DNA of 64,000 bases from Rhodobacter sp. (GTDB lineage: Bacteria; Pseudomonadota; Alphaproteobacteria; Rhodobacterales; Rhodobacteraceae), in NCBI GenBank assembly GCA_027489175.1, contig JAIYAE010000018.1, forward strand, positions 16,394-80,393. The letters are read 5' to 3'. This document shows, in pieces, positions 8,950 through 17,031 of this stretch. The first letter of the stretch is position 1. Each line of letters opens with the position of its first letter. A program made the translations under genes and the position numbers. The notes below the pieces were generated by a model. It was not told the DNA's origin, did no database searches, and saw only the letters and a list, made by a program, of their open reading frames with translations.

Positions 8950-10050
8950 ATGAAGCTGACGACACGCGCCCTGGTTCTTGTGACGGCCTCTGTCGTGGCC
9001 GCACCGGCCCTTGCCCAGGACGGGGGGGCTGCGTCGATCTCGACCGGGGCCGCCTATTCCAGCCAACGCGGGGCCGTGGCCTTTGTGACGCTGGATGGCC
9101 GCGACATCCTTGGCAGCGGCGTCGATCTGCGCTTTTCCTATGAAGCGGGCGAGGATGACGAAGCCGCCGAACTGCGACTGCGCAAGGTCTGGCAACTGGG
9201 CCAGACCAGCCTTGGGGCCAACAGCTTTGTCGCCCTGACGTTGGGGGCCGAGAAATCCGATATCAGCGCGCAGCAGTTTTCCCTGACGCAATACGCGCTG
9301 GACCTGACCTTTGGCGCGGATCTGGCGCCTGCAGCCCGCTATTCCGTGTCGCTTTTCCATCTTGACGATGATCTGGAGGCAGCCGGCGCCGATGTCTCGC
9401 CCTTGATCATCGCGGAAAGCGGCAAGACCACCGCAACCGGACTGGCCCTTGATCTGACCTATTCGACCTATGACCGCGAAACCCTGCCCCAGTCAGGCTT
9501 CAAACTCGGCGGCACGGTCGCGGGCACCTTTGCCGGGGATCGGGATTGGGTTTCCGCCGCGGTGAATGCCGGGCTGGCGCAGCCGATCGGCACCGCCACC
9601 CTTGCCCTGCGGGCCGAAGCGGGCGTCATCAACGGGCGCGGCGGGCAGGCGGTCAGCATCCTCGACCGGGCCTATCTTGGCGGCGACGCGCCGCGCGGCT
9701 TTGCCTATGCCGGAATCGGCCCGCGCGATGTTACCGCTGGTGGCGTCGATTCCGCTTTGGGCGGCAACCGCTATGTGACCGCCTCGGTCGAAGTGCGCGC
9801 GCCGACGCGGATGGACAACCTGACCCTGGGCGCCTTTGTCGATGCGGGCTCGGTCTGGGATCTTGACGTGACCGCTGGCGGCGCTTCGGGTGTCATAGAT
9901 GACGCCTATTACTTGCGTAGCGCGGCCGGCCTGTCGGCCTATTGGCAAACCGGCATCGGCCTTGTGCAGGTGAACCTTGCCACGCCCCTCGCGCGGGAAA
10001 GCTATGACAAGGACGAGGTCTTTTCGATCGGCCTCAGCGCCAGGTTCTGA
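8950..10050 (+). CDS. Omp85/BamA-like outer membrane beta-barrel without POTRA domains
   Basis: A 366-residue protein with a signal peptide ending near APALAQ. The body alternates short amphipathic strands and ends in ...FSIGLSARF, with the terminal aromatic residue typical of outer membrane barrels. The stretch YLGGDAPRGFAYAGIGPRDV followed by ALGGNRYVTASVEVRAPT matches the conserved C-terminal barrel region of BamA/ShlB-type proteins (the RGF-like loop and the GG...S.E motif). There is no room for POTRA domains before the barrel, unlike transport-competent Omp85 proteins. GGAAGAAGGG precedes ATG 8950. It is the last plus-strand gene of the export locus, 42 bp after the adaptor. Confidence 0.7.
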   Translation: MKLTTRALVLVTASVVAAPALAQDGGAASISTGAAYSSQRGAVAFVTLDGRDILGSGVDLRFSYEAGEDDEAAELRLRKVWQLGQTSLGANSFVALTLGAEKSDISAQQFSLTQYALDLTFGADLAPAARYSVSLFHLDDDLEAAGADVSPLIIAESGKTTATGLALDLTYSTYDRETLPQSGFKLGGTVAGTFAGDRDWVSAAVNAGLAQPIGTATLALRAEAGVINGRGGQAVSILDRAYLGGDAPRGFAYAGIGPRDVTAGGVDSALGGNRYVTASVEVRAPTRMDNLTLGAFVDAGSVWDLDVTAGGASGVIDDAYYLRSAAGLSAYWQTGIGLVQVNLATPLARESYDKDEVFSIGLSARF

Positions 10051-10068
10051 CAGCGGCGCAAGCCTGCG

Positions 10069-10836
10069 TCAGTCAGCGCCAGCCACCCGCACTTCGGTGC
10101 CCCAGTCCGCGCATTTCCGCATCAATTCGGGCGGCAAGGGCAGGTCGGTGAAGAACGTCGCAATCTCTGACAAGGAGGCGAGCCGCGCCGGGGCCGACCG
10201 TTCCAGCTTGGTATGATCCGCCACCAGATAGACCTTGCGTGATTGCTGGACGATGGCCTTGGACACCCGCACCTCGGCCAGGTCAAAGTCCAGAAGGTCG
10301 CCATCGCGGTCCAGCGCGGACACGCCAATCACTGCGTAGTCGACCTTGAACTGCTCGAAAAACTGCGTGGTCAATTCCCCCACCAGCCCGCCATCGGTGC
10401 GGCGCAGCGCCCCGCCCGCAACCACGATCTCACACCCTGGGTTGGCCACCAGGATATTGGCCACGTTCATGTTGTTGGTGATGACGGTGATGTTGCGATG
10501 GCCCAGAAGGGCATGGGCCACCGCCTCGGTCGTGGTGCCCAGGTTCAGGATCAGGCTGCAATTGTCGGGGATCGCGGCGGCGCAGGCGCGCGCAATGGCG
10601 GCCTTGGCGCCTTCGTTCATCCGGCGGCGCGCTTCATAGCCGATGTTGGTGACACCGGTGCGCAAGGTCGCCCCGCCATGCACCCGGTCCAGATGGCCTG
10701 CATCGGCAAGGTCTGACAGGTCGCGTCGGATCGTCTGCAAGGTCACGTCAAACCGCTGCGCGAGGTCTTCAACCATCACCCGGCCTTCAGCGCGGGCCAG
10801 CTCCAGAATCTCGGTCTGCCGGAAATTGAGCGCCAC
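10069..10836 (-). CDS. glpR: DeoR-family transcriptional repressor of glycerol metabolism (GlpR)
   Basis: A 255-residue DeoR-family protein. Residues 1-55 form the winged helix (ILELARAEGRVMVEDLAQRFDVTLQTIRRDL); the effector domain follows with ILNLGTTTEAVAHAL (sugar-phosphate site), ITNNMNVANIL and GVSALDRDGDLLDFDLAEV. In this family GlpR is released by glycerol-3-phosphate. Divergent placement from glpD and the transporter operon supports the call. The start is GTG at 10836 with GAGGGGAAGG just upstream. It converges on the barrel gene with 18 bp between the stops. Confidence 0.9.
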   Translation of the reverse strand: MALNFRQTEILELARAEGRVMVEDLAQRFDVTLQTIRRDLSDLADAGHLDRVHGGATLRTGVTNIGYEARRRMNEGAKAAIARACAAAIPDNCSLILNLGTTTEAVAHALLGHRNITVITNNMNVANILVANPGCEIVVAGGALRRTDGGLVGELTTQFFEQFKVDYAVIGVSALDRDGDLLDFDLAEVRVSKAIVQQSRKVYLVADHTKLERSAPARLASLSEIATFFTDLPLPPELMRKCADWGTEVRVAGAD

Positions 10837-10940
10837 CCGGCCTTCCCCTCACACTGCGTCATTGGCCCCCCTTTTGCCACGCGAAAACCCGTCTGTCAGC
10901 GTCCATTTCAGAGGCGCGCGCATTTTCGGTTTTGTGCGAC

Positions 10941-10980
10941 TGCAGCATTTCGGCGCTGCAACTGCAGCATTTACGCTGCA
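10941..10980. promoter_or_regulatory. Two adjacent TGCAGC...GCTGCA inverted repeats, candidate GlpR operators
   Basis: Between divergent glpR and glpD lie two inverted repeats sharing the same arms: TGCAGC (10941-10946) with GCTGCA (10955-10960), and TGCAGC (10963-10968) with GCTGCA (10975-10980). Each has an ATTT-containing spacer (8 and 6 bp). Paired palindromes placed to control both genes are what an autoregulated repressor would need. Assignment to GlpR is inferred from position; the sequence does not resemble the E. coli GlpR operator. Confidence 0.5.
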
Positions 10981-11087
10981 TCACTGCGCGCGGATGTTCG
11001 CTTTGCAGAAAAACGCGTCCAAACGAAAGAAAGCCGTTGACGGACCTGTGACAATCGGTTGAGTTGACGGCCGGGGGAGGAACCCAG

Positions 11088-12680
11088 GTGAAAGACATGC
11101 AGGCCGGGGTCGTCAGCGACCTCTTTATCATCGGCGGCGGGATCAACGGCTGCGGCATTGCCCGTGACGCCACCGGCCGGGGTCTATCGGTCACGCTGGC
11201 CGAACAGGGGGACCTGGCGCAGGGCACGTCCTCGGCCTCGACCAAGCTGTTCCACGGCGGCCTGCGCTATCTGGAGTATTTCGAATTCCGTCTGGTGCGC
11301 GAGGCGCTGGAAGAACGTGAGACGCTCCTCGTCGCCATGCCGCACATCAGCTGGCCGATGCGCTTTGTGCTGCCCCTCTCGCCCGAGATGCGGTTTGAGA
11401 CGACGACCCCCACCTCACGCCTTCTGCGCTGGGTGATGCCTTGGGCCAAGGGGCGGCGGCCGGACTGGCTGATCCGGCTGGGCCTTTTCATGTATGACAC
11501 GATGGGTGGCCGCAAGATCCTGCCTGCGACCCGCAGCCTTGACCTGACCCGCGATCCGGCCGGCAAGCCGCTGAAACCCAAGTTCCGCAAGGCGTTTGAG
11601 TATTCCGACTGCTGGGTCGAAGACTCACGCCTTGTGGTCCTGAACGCCCGCGACGCCGAGGCACGCGGCGCGAAGATCATGACCCGCACCCGTGTCGTCT
11701 CTGCCGAACGGCAGGGCGATCTGTGGCACATCATCACCGATGGCCCTCGGGGGCGCGCGCAGCATCAGGCCCGCGCGCTGGTCAATGCTGGTGGTCCGTG
11801 GGTTGAGGACATCATCCGCAACGTGGCCCGCATCAATTCGTCCGAAGGCGTGCGGCTGGTGCGCGGGTCGCACATCGTGACGAAACGGCTTTTCGACCAC
11901 GACCGCTGCTATTTCTTCCAAGGCTCCGACGGGCGGATCATCTTTGCGATCCCCTATGAGCAGGATTTCACCCTGATCGGCACCACCGACAAGGACCACA
12001 CCGGCGCCCCGAAAGAGGCCCACTGCACGGATGAAGAGCAGGACTATCTTCTTGCCTTCGCGTCGCAGTATTTCGCCAAACCCGTTACACGCGATGATGT
12101 CGTGTGGACCTATTCCGGCGTGCGCCCCCTGTACAACGATGGGGCCAAATCGGCCACAGCGGCGACGCGCGACTATGTCCTCAGCCTTGATACCACCGGC
12201 GCGCCGCTCCTGAACGTGTTCGGCGGCAAGATCACCACCTACCGCCGTCTGGCGGAATCCGCGCTGGCGAAGCTGACCCCCCATTTCCCCCAGGCCAAAC
12301 CCGCCTGGACCGCCCGCGTGACGCTCCCCGGCGGCGATTTCCCGCATGATGGCGTGGCCGCGCTGACGGCAAAACTGGTCGCGCAGTTCCCGTTCCTCAC
12401 GCCCTACTGGGCCGGCCGCATGATCCGCGCCTATGGGACGGAAGCCTTCACCATCCTTGGCAATGCGGGCACCGCCGAGGCGCTGGGCCAGGACTTCGGC
12501 GCCACCCTGACCGAGGCTGAGGTACGCTGGCTGATGACCCGCGAATACGCAACGACGGCGGCGGATGTCGTCTGGCGCCGGTCCAAGCTGGGCCTGCGGC
12601 TGACCGCGGACCAGATCGCGCGGCTTGACCACTTCATGGCGGATGCCGCGTCGCGGGCGATCAGCCCGGCAGCGGAATAG
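11088..12680 (+). CDS. glpD: Aerobic glycerol-3-phosphate dehydrogenase
   Basis: A 530-residue FAD enzyme that oxidises sn-glycerol-3-phosphate to dihydroxyacetone phosphate at the inner membrane and passes electrons to quinone. The N-terminal dinucleotide fold is clear (FIIGGGINGCGIARDATGRGLSV), followed by the family sequences GTSSASTKLFHGGLRYLE and IGTTDKDHTG, and the C-terminal helical domain. Start GTG 11088 is preferred to TTG 11064 because GGGGAGG ends 7 bases upstream. It heads a same-strand run glpD-S-T-P-Q-U-V with near-zero gaps, so it is probably induced together with glycerol uptake. Confidence 0.95.
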   Translation: MKDMQAGVVSDLFIIGGGINGCGIARDATGRGLSVTLAEQGDLAQGTSSASTKLFHGGLRYLEYFEFRLVREALEERETLLVAMPHISWPMRFVLPLSPEMRFETTTPTSRLLRWVMPWAKGRRPDWLIRLGLFMYDTMGGRKILPATRSLDLTRDPAGKPLKPKFRKAFEYSDCWVEDSRLVVLNARDAEARGAKIMTRTRVVSAERQGDLWHIITDGPRGRAQHQARALVNAGGPWVEDIIRNVARINSSEGVRLVRGSHIVTKRLFDHDRCYFFQGSDGRIIFAIPYEQDFTLIGTTDKDHTGAPKEAHCTDEEQDYLLAFASQYFAKPVTRDDVVWTYSGVRPLYNDGAKSATAATRDYVLSLDTTGAPLLNVFGGKITTYRRLAESALAKLTPHFPQAKPAWTARVTLPGGDFPHDGVAALTAKLVAQFPFLTPYWAGRMIRAYGTEAFTILGNAGTAEALGQDFGATLTEAEVRWLMTREYATTAADVVWRRSKLGLRLTADQIARLDHFMADAASRAISPAAE

Positions 12681-12690
12681 GGGGCGGGGA

Positions 12691-13779
12691 ATGGCGCTGG
12701 AATTGCAGGGGGTCTCACGGTCGGTCTCGGGGCGGGTGCATATCCATCCCCTTGATCTGACACTGGAAAAGGGGACGATGAACGTCCTCCTTGGCCCCAC
12801 GCTTTCGGGCAAGACCAGCCTCATGCGCCTGATGGCGGGCCTCGACAAACCCTCAACCGGGCGCATCCACTGGCAGGGGCAGGACGTGACCGGCCAGCGC
12901 GTGCAAGACCGCAAGGTCGCGATGGTCTACCAGCAGTTCATCAATTACCCGGCGATGAGCGTTTACGAAAACATCGCTTCGCCCCTGCGCCTGATGGGCA
13001 AATCCGGGGCCGAGATCGACCGCGCCGTCCGCGAAACCGCCGAGATGCTGCGTCTGACGCCGATGCTGCAACGCAAACCGCTGGAGCTTTCGGGCGGCCA
13101 GCAACAGCGCTGCGCTTTGGCCCGCGCCCTGGTCAAGGGGGCAGGGCTGGTCTTGCTGGACGAACCCCTCGCCAACCTTGACTACAAGCTGCGCGAAGAG
13201 CTGCGGGTCGAAATCCCCCGCATCTTCGAAGCCTCGGGCGCGATCTTCGTCTATGCCACCACCGAACCGGAAGAGGCGCTGCTCTTGGGCGGCAATACCG
13301 CCACGCTTTGGGAAGGCCGCGTCACCCAGTTCGGCCCGACACCCAGCGTCTACCGCCTGCCCGCTGATGCCCAGACCGCCCGGGTCTTCAGTGATCCGCC
13401 GATGAACTTCGTGCCCTGCCACAAAGACAGCCAGCGCCTCACCTTTGCCGAGACCGCCCATGCCCCAGCCGGAAAGGGCGTGGCCCAACTTGCCGACGGC
13501 CCCTACACCGCAGGCTTCCGCGCCAACCACGTCTCGCTTCATCGCCTGTCTGGGGACGCGGTTGAATTTCGCTGCACCGTTGGCGCGACCGAGATCACGG
13601 GGTCGGAAACCTTTGTCCACCTGCACCACGGTGCCGACCGTTGGGTTGGCCTTGTCCATGGCGTGCATCCGCTCGAGGCAGGCGCGCCGGTGTCGATCTA
13701 TCTTGATCCGGCGCATGTCTATCTCTTTGATTCTGCGGGCCGCCTTGCCGCCCCCGCCCCTTATGCAATGGCGGCCTGA
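12691..13779 (+). CDS. glpS: Glycerol ABC transporter ATP-binding protein GlpS (switch His replaced by Thr)
   Basis: A 362-residue ABC ATPase of the MalK-like class with a C-terminal TOBE/regulatory part. Walker A is GPTLSGKT (residues 35-42), the signature LSGGQ is intact (133-137), Walker B is LVLLDE (153-158). The expected VTHD switch is ATTEP, so Thr191 replaces the catalytic histidine. Order next to glpT, glpP, glpQ, glpU and glpV matches the Rhizobium leguminosarum glycerol transporter operon, the basis of the symbol. ATG 12691 follows GGGGCGGGG; an upstream in-frame start would overlap glpD. It ends directly at the glpT start codon. Confidence 0.92.
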   Translation: MALELQGVSRSVSGRVHIHPLDLTLEKGTMNVLLGPTLSGKTSLMRLMAGLDKPSTGRIHWQGQDVTGQRVQDRKVAMVYQQFINYPAMSVYENIASPLRLMGKSGAEIDRAVRETAEMLRLTPMLQRKPLELSGGQQQRCALARALVKGAGLVLLDEPLANLDYKLREELRVEIPRIFEASGAIFVYATTEPEEALLLGGNTATLWEGRVTQFGPTPSVYRLPADAQTARVFSDPPMNFVPCHKDSQRLTFAETAHAPAGKGVAQLADGPYTAGFRANHVSLHRLSGDAVEFRCTVGATEITGSETFVHLHHGADRWVGLVHGVHPLEAGAPVSIYLDPAHVYLFDSAGRLAAPAPYAMAA

Positions 13780-14862
13780 ATGTCCCGGATCACCCTTTCG
13801 AACCTTGCCCACAGCTACCTGCCCCAGCCGAAATCCGATGCCGATTTCGCGCTGAAAGAGATGGACCATGTCTGGGATGACGGCGGCGCCTATGCGCTTC
13901 TGGGCGCGTCGGGCTGCGGCAAGACCACGCTTCTCAACATCATCTCGGGACTTGTGCGGCCCTCACAGGGCCGGGTCCTGTTCGGTGACCGCGACGTGAC
14001 CGATGCCGAGACGACTGAACGGAACATCGCCCAGGTGTTCCAGTTCCCTGTCGTCTACGACACGATGACCGTGCGCCAGAACCTTGCTTTCCCATTGCGC
14101 AACAGGGGGATGGACCCAGCCTACATCGCCCGCCGCATCGAACAGATCGCCGCGATGATCGGGATGGAGGCGATGCTGGACAAAAAGGCCCGCGGCCTGA
14201 CCGCCGATGCCAAGCAGAAGATCAGCCTTGGCCGTGGCATGGTGCGTGAGGATGTGAATGCCATCCTCTTTGACGAACCCCTGACCGTCATCGACCCCCA
14301 CATGAAGTGGGAGCTGCGGACCCAGCTGAAATCGCTCCACCGCGAGTTTGGCCATACGATGATCTACGTCACCCATGACCAGACCGAAGCGCTGACCTTC
14401 GCCGACAAGGTCGTGGTCATGCACGAAGGCCGCGTCGTGCAAATGGGCACGCCCGAGGAATTGTTCGAAACGCCCGCCCATACGTTCGTGGGCTACTTCA
14501 TCGGCTCGCCGGGGATGAACCTCTTTGACGCCGAAGTGTCAGGTGCGGAGGCGCGGCTGGGGGGCGTCTCGGTGCCGCTGGGTGCGGTCTATGGGCCAAC
14601 GTCGGGCCGCACCCAGATTGGCATCCGTCCTGAATATGTGACCCTGTCGGATCAGGGCCTGCCCGTGACCGTCAAGCGGGTCGAGGATGTGGGCCGCCAC
14701 CGCATCTTGCGGGCCGAACTGGGCGGCCAGCCGCTGAATGCCATCCTGGGTGAAGGAATGGCCATCCCCGCCGACCCCCGCGTGACCTTCGCGCCGGCCC
14801 GGGTCAACGTCTATGCCAATGACTGGCGCATCGCGCCGCAAGCAGCCGGTCGGGGGGCCTGA
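13780..14862 (+). CDS. glpT: Glycerol ABC transporter ATP-binding protein GlpT (degenerate signature motif)
   Basis: A 360-residue ABC ATPase, partner of GlpS. Walker A is GASGCGKTT (42-50), Walker B ILFDEP (162-167), and the switch histidine is present (VTHD, His199). The ABC signature, normally LSGGQQQR, reads LTADAKQK (140-147). With GlpS this predicts a heterodimer with one canonical and one degenerate ATP site. A TOBE-like domain follows from about residue 240. The symbol here means the ABC subunit, not the unrelated glycerol-3-phosphate antiporter also called GlpT. The start ATG follows the glpS stop without a gap. Confidence 0.92.
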   Translation: MSRITLSNLAHSYLPQPKSDADFALKEMDHVWDDGGAYALLGASGCGKTTLLNIISGLVRPSQGRVLFGDRDVTDAETTERNIAQVFQFPVVYDTMTVRQNLAFPLRNRGMDPAYIARRIEQIAAMIGMEAMLDKKARGLTADAKQKISLGRGMVREDVNAILFDEPLTVIDPHMKWELRTQLKSLHREFGHTMIYVTHDQTEALTFADKVVVMHEGRVVQMGTPEELFETPAHTFVGYFIGSPGMNLFDAEVSGAEARLGGVSVPLGAVYGPTSGRTQIGIRPEYVTLSDQGLPVTVKRVEDVGRHRILRAELGGQPLNAILGEGMAIPADPRVTFAPARVNVYANDWRIAPQAAGRGA

Positions 14863-14865
14863 GAC

Positions 14866-15738
14866 ATGGACAAGACCCAGAACAACAAGGCCTGGTTCCT
14901 CGTGCTGCCCGTGCTGGTGCTGGTGGCCTTCTCGGCCGTGCTGCCCCTGATGACGGTGGTGAACTACGCCTTCAACGACACGTTCGGGAACAACGAGTTT
15001 TTCTGGGCGGGGCTGGAGTGGTTTGAGGATATGGTCACCTCGGACCGCCTGCATGACGCGCTGGGCCGGCAGATCCTGTTCTCGGCGATCATCCTGACAA
15101 TCCAAGTGCCGCTTGGCATCTTCATCGCGCTGAATATGCCGAAAAAGGGGTTCTGGGCCAGCCTTGTGCTGATCCTTATGGCGCTGCCCTTGCTGATCCC
15201 GTTCAACGTGGTTGGCACGATCTGGCAGATCTTCGGGCGAGTGGACATCGGCCTTTTGGGCCACACCCTCGCCGCCCTTGGCATCGACTACAACTACACC
15301 AACGACCCCATCGACGCCTGGATCACCGTCGTGGTGATGGACGTCTGGCACTGGACCTCGCTGGTGGCCCTTCTGTGCTACGCGGGCCTGCAGTCCATCC
15401 CCCAGGCCTACTATCAGGCCGCCAAGATCGACCAGGCCACCCGGTGGAGCGTCTTCCGCTACATTGAGCTGCCGAAGATGAAGGGCGTCCTTCTGATCGC
15501 TGTCCTCCTGCGGTTCATGGACAGCTTCATGATCTATACCGAGCCTTTCGTCGTCACCGGCGGCGGCCCCGGCAACTCTACCACCTTCCTCTCCATCGAC
15601 CTGGCGAAGATGGCGACCGGCCAGTTCGACCTTGGCCCCGCCGCCGCCTTCTCCCTCATGTACTTCTGCGTCATCCTGTTGATTTCATGGGTCTTCTACA
15701 CCGTGATGACCAACCTTGACCGTGAGGAGAACCGCTGA
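14866..15738 (+). CDS. glpP: Glycerol ABC transporter permease GlpP
   Basis: A 290-residue inner-membrane permease of the MalF/UgpA class. Six hydrophobic segments are visible, beginning with AWFLVLPVLVLVAFSAVLPLM. The cytosolic coupling loop QAAKIDQATRWSVFRYIELP is an EAA-type motif that contacts the ATPases. It starts 4 bases after glpT and its stop overlaps the first base of glpQ. It forms a heterodimeric channel with GlpQ. Confidence 0.92.
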   Translation: MDKTQNNKAWFLVLPVLVLVAFSAVLPLMTVVNYAFNDTFGNNEFFWAGLEWFEDMVTSDRLHDALGRQILFSAIILTIQVPLGIFIALNMPKKGFWASLVLILMALPLLIPFNVVGTIWQIFGRVDIGLLGHTLAALGIDYNYTNDPIDAWITVVVMDVWHWTSLVALLCYAGLQSIPQAYYQAAKIDQATRWSVFRYIELPKMKGVLLIAVLLRFMDSFMIYTEPFVVTGGGPGNSTTFLSIDLAKMATGQFDLGPAAAFSLMYFCVILLISWVFYTVMTNLDREENR

Positions 15739-16541
15739 TGCGCATCAAATCCTCAGCCGTCGTGATGACGCTATACCTTCTGTTCCTGCTGATCCCGATC
15801 TACTGGCTGATCAACATGAGCCTGAAGACCAATACCGAGATCACCTCGACCTTCACTCTCTGGCCGCAGAACCTGACCTTCCAGAACTACATCACCATCC
15901 TGACCGATCCGGCCTGGTACATGGGCTATGTGAACTCGATGATCTACGTCACGATGAACGTGGTCATCTCGCTCGCCGTCGCCCTGCCTGCCGCCTACGC
16001 CTTCAGCCGCTACAGCTTCATGGGCGACAAGCACCTGTTCTTCTGGCTCTTGACGAACCGCATGGCCCCGCCCGCCGTCTTTGCCCTGCCGTTCTTCCAG
16101 CTCTACTCGGCGATCAACCTGATCGACACGCACATCGCCGTGGCCCTGGCGCATTGCCTTTTCAACGTGCCCCTCGCGGTCTGGATTCTGGAAGGTTTCA
16201 TGCGCGGCGTCCCGAAGGAAATCGACGAGACCGCCTATATCGACGGCTACTCCTTCCCGAAGTTCTTCGTGAAGATCTTCATGCCGCTCATCGCCTCTGG
16301 CATCGGGGTCGCGGCCTTCTTCTGCTTCATGTTCTCCTGGGTCGAACTCTTGCTGAGCCGGACCCTGACGACCACCGACGCCAAACCCATTGCCGCCACG
16401 ATGACCCGCACGGTCAGCGCGTCCGGCATGGACTGGGGCGTCCTTGCCGCCGCCGGGGTGCTGACCATCGTGCCCGGCGCGCTCGTGATCTACTTCGTCC
16501 GCAACTACATCGCCAAGGGCTTCGCCCTGGGGAGGGTATGA
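15738..16541 (+). CDS. glpQ: Glycerol ABC transporter permease GlpQ
   Basis: A 267-residue permease of the MalG/UgpE class with six membrane segments (the first is VVMTLYLLFLLIPIYWLINM). The EAA loop is EIDETAYIDGYSFPKFFVKI. Start and stop both overlap neighbouring genes (one base with glpP, ATGA with glpU), a mark of tight translational coupling. The symbol follows the rhizobial glycerol transporter and does not mean the E. coli phosphodiesterase GlpQ. Confidence 0.92.
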   Translation: MRIKSSAVVMTLYLLFLLIPIYWLINMSLKTNTEITSTFTLWPQNLTFQNYITILTDPAWYMGYVNSMIYVTMNVVISLAVALPAAYAFSRYSFMGDKHLFFWLLTNRMAPPAVFALPFFQLYSAINLIDTHIAVALAHCLFNVPLAVWILEGFMRGVPKEIDETAYIDGYSFPKFFVKIFMPLIASGIGVAAFFCFMFSWVELLLSRTLTTTDAKPIAATMTRTVSASGMDWGVLAAAGVLTIVPGALVIYFVRNYIAKGFALGRV

Positions 16542-16945
16542 TGACCACCACCCGCTGGACGCCGATCTACCTGACCCTGGCCCTCTTGATGGGCGCGATC
16601 CTGGCACTTCTCCTTTGGGCCGTTCCCGTGGATGGCGATGGCGTGCGTGACTGGACCGGGTCCCTCATCCCCGGCTTCTGGATGGCCTGGACCTTCCCGG
16701 TCGCCCTCTTCTTCTGGATCATCGCCAGCTTGCTCATCACTATGACCGTGCTGGCGATCCGTTACCCCGAAACCCCGCGCGTCGGCATCCTGCGGATTGA
16801 GACCACCCGCGGCGACCGGCTGTTCATTTCGCTCTTGGGCTCGGCCTTCATCAACCTTGGCTGGCTCTTCTTCTTCGGCGCCCCCCTCTGGGGCGCGCTG
16901 ATCCTCTGCCTCGTCTATGCCTTCGCGGTGTTCCGCTGGGTCTGA
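16538..16945 (+). CDS. glpU: Small membrane protein of the glycerol transporter operon (GlpU, DUF2160)
   Basis: A 135-residue integral membrane protein with about four hydrophobic segments and the conserved-looking loop PRVGILRIETTRGDRLFISLLGSAF. It matches by position and length the DUF2160 protein called GlpU in rhizobial glp operons; its function is unknown. ATG 16538 gives a four-base overlap with glpQ; ATG 16541, the next codon, is also possible. A GGAGGG sequence lies just upstream. Confidence 0.85.
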   Translation: MMTTTRWTPIYLTLALLMGAILALLLWAVPVDGDGVRDWTGSLIPGFWMAWTFPVALFFWIIASLLITMTVLAIRYPETPRVGILRIETTRGDRLFISLLGSAFINLGWLFFFGAPLWGALILCLVYAFAVFRWV

Positions 16946-17031
16946 CGGGGAAGCAACGGGCCATCGGGCGGATGAGGAGCCGCCCCCTGGCAAGACAAGA
17001 CCAACAATTGCAACATTCTGGGAGGAATCAC

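Noticed and set aside
12691..14862. GlpS/GlpT as the missing ATPase of the RTX export locus
   Set aside because: They are MalK-like importer ATPases with TOBE domains, coupled to GlpP/GlpQ, and lack the membrane domain of T1SS exporters.
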